Assembly (NCBI GenBank): GCA_951799445.1
Contig: OX637294.1
Location: 23,089,452-23,153,451, forward strand
Direction of reading: 5' to 3'
DNA length: 64,000 nt
From: Pseudisothecium myosuroides
Lineage: Eukaryota > Streptophyta > Bryopsida > Hypnales > Lembophyllaceae
Shown here: positions 12,781 to 23,649 of the stretch, in pieces
Position numbering within the stretch: the stretch's first letter is position 1
How the letters are laid out: each line of letters starts with the position of its first letter
Notes under the pieces: model-generated
Seen by the model: only the letters and a program-made list of their open reading frames with translations
Databases searched by the model: none
What the model was told of the DNA's origin: nothing
Program-made: the position numbers and the translations under genes

Positions 12781-13432
12781 TTGAGAAGCAAAGAGGAGAG
12801 CTCCTAAGAGTTTTGAGAGACACAGAGAAGTAGCGATCTGTTACCCTTGTTACTCAAGATAGACTTGAAACTCCATTTGCAATGGCAAAATCAATTTGAA
12901 AAGAAATAGGTAAATAGTTGTCAAACATCACCATTAGATGTGCTTTGAGAGAGGTATATTTGAGTGCACAAGTGTAAGAGAAGAAGCCACTTCTTAAGCA
13001 TAGACATATTCTTGCACGTTGAAGTTTGCCCAAAGGTATCAAAATTGACTAGTTTTTTTTAATTGGAAATGTGCTATTTTTAGTGATGAGACAAAGATAA
13101 ACAAGTTTAACTATGATGGTATGTCATGAATTGGAAGTATATAATAACTTTTGAACCATGAGCTACACACAAAATTGAAGGTCTTATGGATCAACATGTG
13201 TACAAAATATATTAGAAAATTTCTTAAAGAGACCTATACACAATTACAACTTGGATCCTAGTGTTTTTCCAATAGAATATCAATAATGATCCAAAACACA
13301 CATCCAAGAGCGAGCAACAATGGCTCCCATCAAAGCCATTTCAACTCCTCTAGTGGCAAGGACAATCACTAGATTTAAATCCCGTAGAGAATATTTGGGC
13401 ACTTGTAAAACATTGTCTAAACAAGTTTCAAG

Positions 13433-14877
13433 TGATCGCAAAAAACATTTGTACTATTTTCTATTATACCATGCATGTTGATTTGGGTCATTGCAAGAAA
13501 GAGTGGTACTGGGTTTCTGTCACAACAAGAAAGTTGTAGCTTCCACTTGCAATAACTTTTGCAGCATGACTCGCATGAATTTGAAATTTTTATTGAAGAT
13601 GTTTGTCTTGAGTGTCAAAATATCTTATATTTTTCAGAAATTTTCAAAAATCATTTTATATTTAAAAATCATTTAAACTAATATGTCACTTTTTGAGTTT
13701 TAGGGGGTTTTACTACATAAGGAATCTCCAAATTTAATGATTTGGAGCTAAAATTTCTATGGTCTACTCCCATATTAGGAAGTCATGTTTCTACCAAGGG
13801 GCATTAAAAAATAATTTATTTTATATCCTCCACATCCATGCAAAGAGGGCTCCCTTGCGCGCGCAGTTCTGAACAATGAAGATGGTTTCAAGATAGTTTT
13901 TTTGATGAAATCTCTTCATCATGAAGTCTTCCCAAATGGTCTATTTTTAGTTTCTTTGAAAATTGTTTATTCTATTTTTTACAAATTAAAACGTCAAAGT
14001 ATGTATTTTCTTCAAATTTTCAGCTTATACTTTTTTGTGAATAACTTTTGACCTACATTTTTTTAAGTCTGAAATTTTGGTGATATGCTATTTTTAGTGT
14101 TATACTAATTATCCTTAATTTATTTTATTTTTAAAAAATCATATGCAAAAAGCTCATAGTACTGGGAGTACTAGCCTAAAACAACCAAAGTGGAACAAAA
14201 ATGGACACTCTTTCTTGCAATGACCCATTTGTTTTTTGCCATAACTTTTGCAATCTAGCTCTAAATGACTCAAGATTCATAGATAACTTACTCATGACTA
14301 TTGTACCCTTTGACTAATTTTTTTGCATTGTTAGAAAAATATTTTATTGTCCAAAAATAGCCTCCAATTCTTGTCACACTTGGCAATTGGGGGGATTGTA
14401 CTATTTAGTATCCAAAAAACAAATTTGAAGATCAAATTTGGAGGGTATGGTTTTCTAGTAGACTTGCATCTACTGTCCAAAAGAATTCTAAAAATATTAT
14501 ATTTTGCATTGTATTGAAGTCCACAAAGTGAGTTTTTTTCTATTTGCATTTCGAAACGTGTAAAATATTATTTTGGTGGTTCTTTTGGTGATTCACCATC
14601 TCCATAGAGTTGTTACAAATGGAAAATTTAAAAAAATTATATTTCCTATTTTTAAAATTAAAACATTAAAGTATATATTTTCTTGAGATTTTCCAGTTTT
14701 TCAGTTTTTCCACTTAGAAGATTTTTCTATACTTTATCTTCCTAGTGTTCAATCTTCTGAAAGGTGTAGCCATATTTTTTTAAAATTAAATTACTTTTTT
14801 AATTTTGAAGTATTCCAGAAAACTAAGTGTGAATATTGAGAAAATGCAAAAAAATCAAGAGGTGTTTCTTGCAATCA
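13433..14877. mobile_element. Insertion splitting the Tc1 transposase
   Basis: The transposase reading breaks just after 13430 and resumes near 14880. The break is bounded by weak inverted repeats: TGATCGCAAAAAACA at 13433-13447 and TGTTTCTTGCAATCA at 14863-14877, whose reverse complement is TGATTGCAAGAAACA. I cannot define a convincing target duplication. A second, related inverted-repeat element lies inside it. Confidence 0.5.
13485..14226. mobile_element. Inverted-repeat element with perfect ~20-bp ends
   Basis: The left end begins GGGTCATTGCAAGAAAGAG and the right end is its exact reverse complement. Both sides are flanked by ATTT (13481-13484 and 14227-14230), a possible 4-bp target duplication. 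The TIR core 'CATTGCAAGAAA' resembles the ends of the larger segment that contains it, so the two may belong to one family. It is 742 bp and non-coding; the superfamily is not assigned. Confidence 0.6.
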
Positions 14878-15059
14878 TCCTTTTCTACACCTCTAGGAGG
14901 AATTGAAGATTTGTATGACTGTGTGTGCATTGTGTATCCTAGTTTGTGTATGGAGGATTGCATGACACTCTATAAGAGAATTAAAAGCATGCCTCAAATA
15001 GTTGATGTTGTTTTGAAAGCTAATGCTCTTCGACAACTTATAAATCAATAGTTTGTTGA

Positions 15060-16733
15060 ATACTTGTATATAGTGAATTATAAAATTGAATACTTGTACA
15101 TAGTTCCATATTTTCCTTTGGTTGCTTAAACAAAACTAAATACTTGTACATAGTTTCTATTTTCATTTGTAGCCAACTTTCTTCATGATAATGTAATTTG
15201 CAATTTTACATATATGTGCACAAATCTTTATAGTATCACATTGAACTTTCAAATTTATGAAAGGTTAATTCCATTGCCCATGGTTTGCTAAATTGGGCTT
15301 GCTTAAAGTGTACTTCAATGTGCAAAAAAGACAAACTTCAAAAGATATTGTCGTAAACGGATTTCATATTGAAGCGAAGGAGTTGGAATACTTTGAGGAT
15401 GTAAGGAATTGTGAAGAGGTCTAAAATAATTTTGTCAATAAATCCAAACTTTAAATAGATGAAAAGATAGACTAAAACAATGTCTAAACATCAACAACTT
15501 CAAATTCTACATTTTCAATCACATATCTTAATGTCATTGAATTTTATCGTACACCTTAGCCAGTAATGGCCCCTATGTATGCCAATGCATAAAATAAATA
15601 CATAAACAAGCTCCAAGAAGGACCGACCAATCTGAATTATTGAAGTAGAAGGTAATGAATTACAATTGTTCTTCATGACTGCACCTAATTTGATATGGTC
15701 TAGCATAATCTAAATGCATGGAATTTGAGCCATTTAATGGACTTAAGAACTCAAAATACTCAAACAAAAAACAAAAAACAAAAAAATTCTACAATAATTG
15801 TTCTTTGCTTTTGAGTGCATAGTTAAGGGTCATTCTCAAAATTCTAATATTATTAGTCTCATTTGTGCTCTTCTTTGCGAAGCATAAAATGCCACAATGT
15901 TTTTAACTCCTAAAAGACCAAGTTCATTACCATGTCTTTGAGCTCAATTTAGTCATTGAAACTGTATCAAACTTACAGACTTGCAATTTTATTACATAAG
16001 ACCATATATTATCTATTAATTTTGAAAAATCTCCATTAGTTTTGTAGTAAATTATAATTTTAATAATAATATTGTAAAATATAAAACTAAATAATAAATA
16101 TAACAAAAATATTTCAATTCATTTGAAATTTCTTCAAAAGGGACAAATAACAATGAAGAGTATAGTGAACTATTTCAAGAATTATTATTGTTTTAAAGAT
16201 TAATTATGGACAATAATAGTTTTCCATTAAGTAGTGAGCATAGAATATTTTAGTGGTAGCAATGTTTTTCTTTGAAGTTACCAATAACCATTTTGTTCTT
16301 TGAAAAGGTATGAGTTACCAAATAATAGGAAAATACAAAAGATAAAATGAAATTGGTAGCCTAATTTGTAATATTCACATACAAGTAGTGCCCAAGTAGG
16401 GGCAATTTGCCAATTTTATACCAATATGTAAATTGTGTAGCTAAGGGTTTTGATAAGAAAACCTTTTATAGTATATAAATAGTACGTGACTTTTAGAAAC
16501 TGCATATAAAATTGCTTATAAATCATCAATCTGTCTCCTACCAAAGACTCCGCTACTAGATTTTGGCATCAAAGTCATATTGTACTAAAATTTTAATCTC
16601 AAATAATACTTATAAGGCCATGGAAAATCACTCATTCCAACCTAGGGTGGGGAGCTCTTTCAATGTGAAATTCATTGGTAGGTTTCTTGTATTTGGGATT
16701 CATGTTGCAAGCAAGACTTAGATTTGATATTAA
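15060..16733. other. No recognisable gene
   Basis: AT-rich. The only local structure is the phrase 'aatacttgtacatagt' repeated three times at about 15057, 15090 and 15138, just after the Tc1-like stop codon. The rest shows no motif, RNA gene or element ends. Confidence 0.4.
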
Positions 16734-16737
16734 TTAA

Positions 16738-17669
16738 CCCCTAAAGGACCGTTGTCCCTTCAAAGGACAAATGCGTTTTCGGGCAAATACCTACGGGCTG
16801 AAATTTTGTCCTGATTTTTTGAAACTTTTTTTGAAGATAGAAAAATTGATAAGCTTTGAGGGAATATGATTTTTTTCACAATCGGTGACTGGGAACAAAA
16901 GTTATGACCAAATAAGCTCTAAACAGGGGACGAGGGGTAATCCGGGTAGCAAAAAAAAAATTTGCAAAAATTTGAATTTAAAAAATAAATAAATAAATAA
17001 ATTTCCTCATAGATTATATTTTTGTCTATCTGGAAAGCTTTGATTCATTTCATTTGGATTTGTTATGAGAAAGTTATGGACATTCTTGTTTTCCGAGCAG
17101 TTAGAGCATCTTTCTGAAAAAAATAACTTGTAGGATTCATTTCTGAATGAAATTTTTCAAATTTTTCAATTTTTTTTTGCATGGTTTAGTTTATTTGCTT
17201 AAACAATCTCACCATTGGGATTAGTGCATTTTAATTCCATCTAAAATATATGAATAATTTAGATTTTCCTTCTATCTTGTACCTACTTCTACTTAACAAT
17301 TTTTTTAAGAATGATAATTAAGTTTTTTTGAATTTTTTTTTCCAAGACTCTCAACTCAATTCTCCACTATGAAGATTTAAAGCTCAAAACTTTGTAGTGC
17401 AAAAGTTTTAAGTTAAAAATGTTCAAAGTCAAAAAATCTAGTCCCGCAATGTGCTGAAAAATTTATTTATTTCACTCTAAACGCAGATATCTTGCAATTT
17501 GTGTGGTCAAAAATTCTAAAAAAATTCCACGCATTCTTATACTAATTAGGTGTAAGATCTTACGGTTAGATGTGCAAAAAAAACATTTTTCAAATGTTTT
17601 TACTCTTCGCTATAGAAATGGCAGTTTTGAGTGTTTTTTGGCAGAAAAAAGGCCTTGGTCCTTTAGGGG
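16738..17669 (+). mobile_element. TTAA-flanked piggyBac-like MITE C
   Basis: TTAA (16734-16737), then CCCCTAAAGGACCGTTGTCC; the right end reads GGTCCTTTAGGGG, then TTAA (17670-17673). Length is 932 bp. The right two-thirds match copy B closely. The left ~200 bp are a different version, with 'gacaaatgcg', 'cctacgggctgaaattttg' and 'ttttgaagatagaaaaat', also found in copies I, J and K. So two left-end subtypes share one body. It is non-coding. Confidence 0.87.
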
Positions 17670-17673
17670 TTAA

Positions 17674-20257
17674 ACTAGGAATTGCTAAAGCTTCATAATG
17701 GCACTGGGCGGTATAGGAAACAAGTTGAATTGTGGGCTCAAGATTTAAAGCCTCAATAATTGTTGAAGTTATTTAGGATAACATGTTCAAGGATCAATAG
17801 TTTCATCATGGATCAAATCTTAGTGGCAGTCATTGTGGTAGGACTTTATACATTGTATCATGTTTCAAAATTGGATATCACAAATTTGATTCTATTAACA
17901 CTATTTGGAAGTTGTATGTAAATTTTTTGTAATGACAATCGGTACATCAAAGTTTTGAATTTTGTAGCATCTACGTAAACTTTTGGTTTTTTAATTTACT
18001 AGTTTATTGATAATCTAGAGAAACAATTTGTCTTCATTAGCATTGTAGCCAATAACTAGTTAATGTGAGATTTTACATGGCTTTTGCAGAAAATTAACTG
18101 CTTCAATTTTATGTATCTTTAAATTTGTATGGCAAACTATTTTTGAATTCTTTAGTCCACCTATAGAAAATTAATTTTTTCTTGTCAAAGGATCCCCCAT
18201 AAAATATAGATCTCCATCTGAATTCAACAAGAAAAATCAAAATATGCCACATCTTGTTTCTTCACAGCCTCTGTGGTTGCCAAAATCCAAATGTAATAAC
18301 ACTAAGTGATACATAATAGTCATATTATTATTAGAAAAGAGACCAAAATAGAATTTTGACAAAATAATATTAAAAATATACTACATTAGCAATCTTAAAA
18401 AGGTTTATTGTGATTGAACTATTTCAACTGGCTGAAAGTTCAAATTCAAGGAGATGAAGATGAAGAATTTTTTTGCATGGGCATTGAAATGAAGAAAAAG
18501 AGTTGGAACTAATCAGCTTAAAAAAAATATTCTAAAGTCACAAGAAGTTGAACTAGATAAGACAATTTGTTAATTTAACTACTGAAGGACTAGATGTTCA
18601 AATTTTGATGAACTAATAAAAGAAAAGAAAATGTTGGTTATCATGCATCTAAATAATTGATTGTAGAGTCTTGCATCACTTAGTTATGGATTATCAAAAC
18701 TTTTCTTTTGCAAATATTCAATAATTCAAAAGAAATATATATGTTTCACATCAAAAAATAACTTTTTGAATTCAAGTTATGATGCTTCAAAAATAGTTTG
18801 AATAAACAACTATAATATAGTGTTAAAAAATCATCATAATTAAAATTTAAGATTTTGAATTATTATAAAATTTAAAAATATTCAATCTATAATTAGTTCT
18901 ATAAATATTTTTTCTAATTTTATTCAAAATTATATTTATAAATATTGTTAGTGCATTAGTAGATCCAAAAAAAAAATTTAGATGTCATATAGATCATAAA
19001 ATATTATTATTTTAAGTTATCATTTGTAATGAATATTCACTTAGAGATTTGAAAATTGGACTACCCCTTTGATCTTGAGGGAATAAGGTCAAGTCCAAAT
19101 TTGCAAAATTGAAACTTTGCACCTTAAACTGAAACTTTATACCTTATATTGAGGACAAAGTATCAAATTTTTTTTAAAAATTATTCAATTGATGAAGATT
19201 TTTACAAGCAAAAATAACAAAATTGCTAGAGGATTATTTTTATCTATTTAAAATTATTTTGATGTCAATGTCTACTTGGAATTAGCAAGGAAATTGCACT
19301 ACAATAATGCAATGTAATTACCTCACCTTGGTAAGTTTTTTTTTTTCATTTTTTGACACTAATCAAATAATATAAACTCCCGCATACCAAATCAAGTTTG
19401 AAATTATGATACATTACTACAATATACAAATTGGATGAAGAAATTTGGATGAAATATTTTTTACCATGGCAAAGAAAGAAGGCCAATGGAATCCTCTTTG
19501 GTAGAGTCAATTTACCTAAATAAAAGTGATTTCATTGCAATGATAATATATAAATATCCCAATTTAAATACAATTTCTTTTTAATGCAAATCTAATTTTC
19601 TTCTATCATTCTTGAAATATCTAATTCAAAGCAGGATTGTTATATTAATCTTTGGCTAGATATTGATTGAAGATTTTAAAATTTTAAGATCTTGTCCATC
19701 TCTTATAAGGCCATTAAGTGATAATTAAAGATTTAAAAAAATGGACAAGATTGCAAGCTTCTTTTTATTGGTTTCAATGCTTTATTATGTTCATTTGTAT
19801 ACATTTAAAGAATCTAAAGAGATGTTCTTATTTTAAAATTAGTAAATATAAATTCATACTAATCCAAATAATATTATATAAAATTCTATTAGATTAAAAT
19901 GTAGCATCTTTGAGGAATATTAGATGAAATTATTTATATCTATTGTTTGTAAATCCTTAGATACAATAATAAACTATATATTTCATTTGTCCACCTATAG
20001 ATGTACCAATCAGGATTTCAATTTTGAATAATCATTGTATTAGGAGGACCACTTAAGTTCCTTTATTTTGGAGGGAATAGCCCTTCCACCAATCATAATG
20101 GCCAATATCAAATTAAAAAGAGGAAATCTTATTGAATGGTTTCGACTTGCCTTGTAAGGTAAATAAATTTAAGAATCAATAATTTTTGTATAAAAAATAT
20201 GCCTTGTATAGCCCACATTGCATTGACAAATATCTTGAAGGAGAGAGCCATAAAAGT
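17674..20257. other. Very AT-rich stretch without recognisable gene
   Basis: No motif-bearing frame or RNA gene. A ~73-bp segment at 19738-19811 ('atggacaagattgcaagctt' and onward) has a second, ~90% similar copy at 21037-21109. Otherwise nothing stands out. Confidence 0.45.
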
Positions 20258-20978
20258 CAACATCAGTGGGAGAGAGCAACGTTTTGCTAGAAAATGAATC
20301 TATTGATAGTATTGCTTGTTTAATCGTGTTTCCTCTTTACATGTGTCCAAGCTTGAGTTATTGTGCATGATAAGTATACCTAGCATTGTTCTTTGTTTCA
20401 ACATTAGTCAGAGAGAGCGATGTATTGATAGAAAATGAAGCTATTGACAGTGTTGCTTGATTAATCTTGCCTCCGCTCTATACATGTCCAAGCTGATGTT
20501 GTTGCACAAGGTAGGTATACCTAACATTGTTCTTTGTTGCAACATTAGTAAGAGAGAGCAATGTATTGATAGAAAATGAAGCTATTGACAGTGTTGTTTG
20601 GTTAATTGTGCCTCCGCTTTATACATGTTCAAGCTGAAGTTGTTGCGCAGGGTAGGTATACCTAACATTGCTTTTTGTTTCAACATTAGTCAGAGAGAGT
20701 GATGTATTGCCAGATTGAAATGAAGCTACTGACACTGTTTCTTGCTCAATCGTGTCCCCTTCCTACACTTGTCCAAGTTTGAATTGTTATGCAAAATAGG
20801 TATACCTACCATTGTTCTTTGTTTCAACATTAGTCAGAGAGAGCGATGTATTGCCAAGAAAAGAAACTACTAACAATGTTCCTTGCATAATTGTGTTCCC
20901 TCTCTACACTTGTCCAAGCTTGAGTTGTTATCCGGTTGTTATGCAAGATAGGTATATCTAACATTGTTCTTTGTTTCA
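20258..20978. repeat. 141-bp tandem repeat, five copies
   Basis: The marker 'caacattagtcagagagag' starts at 20258, 20399, 20540, 20681 and 20825, a period of 141, 141, 141 and 144 bp. Each unit continues with 'gatgtattgatagaaaatga', 'ctattgacagtgttgcttg', 'acatgtccaagct' and 'taggtatacctaacattg'. Copies are about 85-90% similar, with the first most diverged. It ends where the CCCCTAATGG terminus begins at 20979. It is satellite-like and non-coding. Confidence 0.9.
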
Positions 20979-21599
20979 CCCCTAATGGACTAAGGTACAT
21001 TTTGGGTAGAAATTGTCAAAATCTACCACTTTTCAAGAAATGGACAAGATTGCAAGCTTTTTCATTTGTTTCAATGCTTTGTTATGTTCATTTGTATACA
21101 TTTAAAAGATATTTATGATTTTTTGTTCCATGATAATGCTATTGAGATTCCCAGCTCTCCAGTATTCTATAAGCCATTACACTTCCAAATTAATGCCCTA
21201 CGAATCAAATAATCTATGAATCAAACAATGCCGAATCCGGGTACAATACTTTTGTTGCTGAGTTGAGTTGATACTTTATTTACCGGTACAATACTCAACT
21301 TTTGAGTGTAGTACTTTTTTTTTTTAATGGGCCAATCTACCGGACCTTAAAACCAGGCAAAATCTCCAGAATGTGTGTAACTTACACCGCTCATACAGGA
21401 GACAAAGAATAAAGTGAGCAGAGACAAATACAACCTAAAGAAGTTGCGGATTGGCACACTGTTTGCAGTACAGTGCAGTACAGCGGGTCCAAACAATCTT
21501 AGGAATTTTGTTGTGAGGCAGATTCAACAGAAAGTACATGAACTTTAGGAAGCTTCTAACATATTTATAAATGGGACAGATTTTTTATTTTAGTTTCAG

Positions 21600-21710
21600 T
21601 TTTCCTTCTTGAAACAAATGAAAGAGAATTTCATTGCAATGAGAAAATACATACCAAAACAACCAACCACAGGTGGCCTAGCAGGGAGAACCTAGACGAC
21701 CCTCAAAATG
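21600..21710 (-). mobile_element. LINE-like 3' tail remnant
   Basis: Read on the minus strand it gives 'ggccacctgtggttggttg', 'ttctcattgcaatgaaattc' and 'tttcatttgtttc', the layout of a plant L1 3' end. A similar block lies at 39.94-40.08 kb. No coding part is attached. Confidence 0.35.
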
Positions 21711-21739
21711 GGACAGATTTCCACACCACAAATTGCATT

Positions 21740-23645
21740 GGAATCCATACCTTATGTTTGTTTGTTTGTTTGTTTGTTTGTTTGTTTGTTTGTCACGTCG
21801 AGATCTCCCGGACCGTGCGTCCCCCAGCGGCGTGCTTGGTACCGTCGGAAAGCCCTTGACGAGGAGGGGTGCATGGGCTTGGTTTCGCAGCGTTTGGAGT
21901 TAGAGTGAGGAAGTTATTGAATTTCGAAGTATTTATGGATCAAAAAATTAGGAAATTACTTTTACTTTGATTTTGGTCGCGCTCTTGGTACCGTCGAAAA
22001 GCTCTCGGCGAGGAGAGGTGCACGGGCTTGGTTTCGTGGCATTTGGACCTACGGTGGGAAAGTTATGGCTTTTTGAGTTATTTTCGGTTCTTAAAAATTA
22101 CAAAATTATGCAAAATTAGGTATCTTTTGAACCGGGTGTCAATTTGTCACGTTCTTGGTACCACTAGAAAGCCCTCGGCAAAGAAGGGTGCAAGGGCTTT
22201 GAGTCGTGGTGTTTGGACCCACGTTCGAAAAGTTATGGGTTTTTGAGTTGTTTTTGGATCTTAAAAATTAGTAAATCATGTATCTTTTGAACCATGTGTC
22301 AATTTGTCACGTTTTTGGTACGGTTGGAAAGCCCTAAGCGAGGAGGGGTGCATGGGCTTTGTTTCATGGCGTTTGGACCTACAGAAGGAAACTTATGGGT
22401 TTATGAGTTATTTTGGGTTCTTAAAATGACTTTTACTTTTGTTTTGGGTGTGGCAACGGCACAGGGCTACACTAGTCCATACCTTAAGACAGGATGTTTG
22501 TTTGTTTTGTTTTGTTTTGTTTGTCACGTTGGGATCTCCTAGACCGTGCGTCCCCCGGGGGCGTGCTTGGTACCGTCGGAAAGCCCTCAACAAGAAGGGG
22601 TGCACGGGCTGGGTTTCGTTGCGGTTGGACTTATGGGATGGAAGTTATTGAATTTCAAAGTATTTATGGATCAAAAAATTAGGAAATTAGTTTTTACTTT
22701 GATTTTGGTCGCGCTCTTGGTATTGTCGGAAAGCTCTTGGCGAGGAGGGGTGAAGGGACTTTCTTTTGTGGCGTTTGGACCTATAGTGGGAAAGTTGTGT
22801 ATTTTTTAGTTATTTTGGGATCTTAAAAACTACTAAATTATGCTAGATTATGTATCTATTGAACCGTGTGTCAATTTGTCACGTTCTCGGTACCATTGGA
22901 AAGCCCTTGACAAGGAAGGATGCACAAGCTTTGTATCATGGCATTTCGACCCAAGGTGCAAAAGTAATAGATTTTTTAGTTATTTTTGGATTTGAAAAAT
23001 TACTAAATTATGCTAAATTGTGCATTTTTTGAACGGTGTGTCAATTTGTCACATTCTTGGTACCGTCGAAAAGCCCTTGGCAAGGAGAGGTGCACGGGCT
23101 TTGTTTTATGGCGTTTGGACCTACAGTGGGAAAGTTATGGATTTTTGAGTTATTTTTGGTTTTAAATATGACTTTCACTTCTTCTTTGGTTGTGGCAATG
23201 GCACAGGGCTACACTAGTCCATACCTTAAGTCGGTTGTTTGTTTATTTGTTTTGTTTGTATGTCACGTTGAGATCTCCCGGACCGTGCATCCCCCGGGGG
23301 CGTGCTTGGTACCGTCGGAAAGCCCTCGGCTAGGAGGGGTGCACGGGCTTGGTTTTGTGGCCTTTGGACTCATGGTGGGGAAGTTATGGATTTTTGAATT
23401 CTTTTTGGTTCTTAAAAATTACTAAATTATGTATCTTTTGAACCGTGTGTCAAATTTCCACGTTCTTGGTACCATTGGAAAGCCCTCAACTAGGAGGGGT
23501 GCACGGGCTTTGTTTTGTGGCGTTTGGACCTATGGTGGGGAAGTTATGGATTTTTGAGTTTTTTTTAATTTTTAAAATGACTTTTACTTTTGATTTGGCT
23601 GTGGCAACGGTACAGGGCTACACTAGTCTTAGTGAAGTCTAAAAC
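21740..23645. repeat. Higher-order tandem repeat (~170-bp units in ~735-bp blocks)
   Basis: Ten diverged units, each carrying 'ttggtaccgtcggaaagccc', 'gaggaggggtgcacgggct', 'gtggcgtttggacct' and 'gggaaagttatgg', start near 21838, 21985, 22154, 22312, 22568, 22716, 22885, 23057, 23305 and 23464. They group into blocks of four, four and two. Each block opens with a (TTTG)n-type run and 'gatctcc.ggaccgtgc.tcccc', and closes with 'acagggctacactagtc'. Corresponding units are 730 and 737 bp apart. Open frames through it come from the GC-rich unit and show no protein motif. Confidence 0.85.
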
Positions 23646-23649
23646 CATG

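Larger units (their letters stand above)
12780..15051 (+). pseudogene. Tc1/mariner transposase pseudogene, split by insertion
   Basis: Conceptual reading of the plus strand gives the blocks of a Tc1-type transposase in order. First comes an 'IRCALRE...KKPLLKHRH' linker (about 12930-13000). Next is IFSDETKINKF with the first catalytic D (about 13075-13115). NDPKHTSK, with the second D, follows near 13290. Then comes SLDLNPVENIWALVKHCLNKF, carrying the third acidic residue (about 13370-13430). Spacing between the second D and the E is about 33-34, as in DD34E Tc1 enzymes. The C-terminal block (GGIEDLYD...SMPQIVDVVLKANA) resumes only at 14890 and ends at the stop near 15051. Several in-frame stops and shifts make it non-functional. 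About 1.45 kb of inverted-repeat DNA separates the two parts. Confidence 0.8.
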
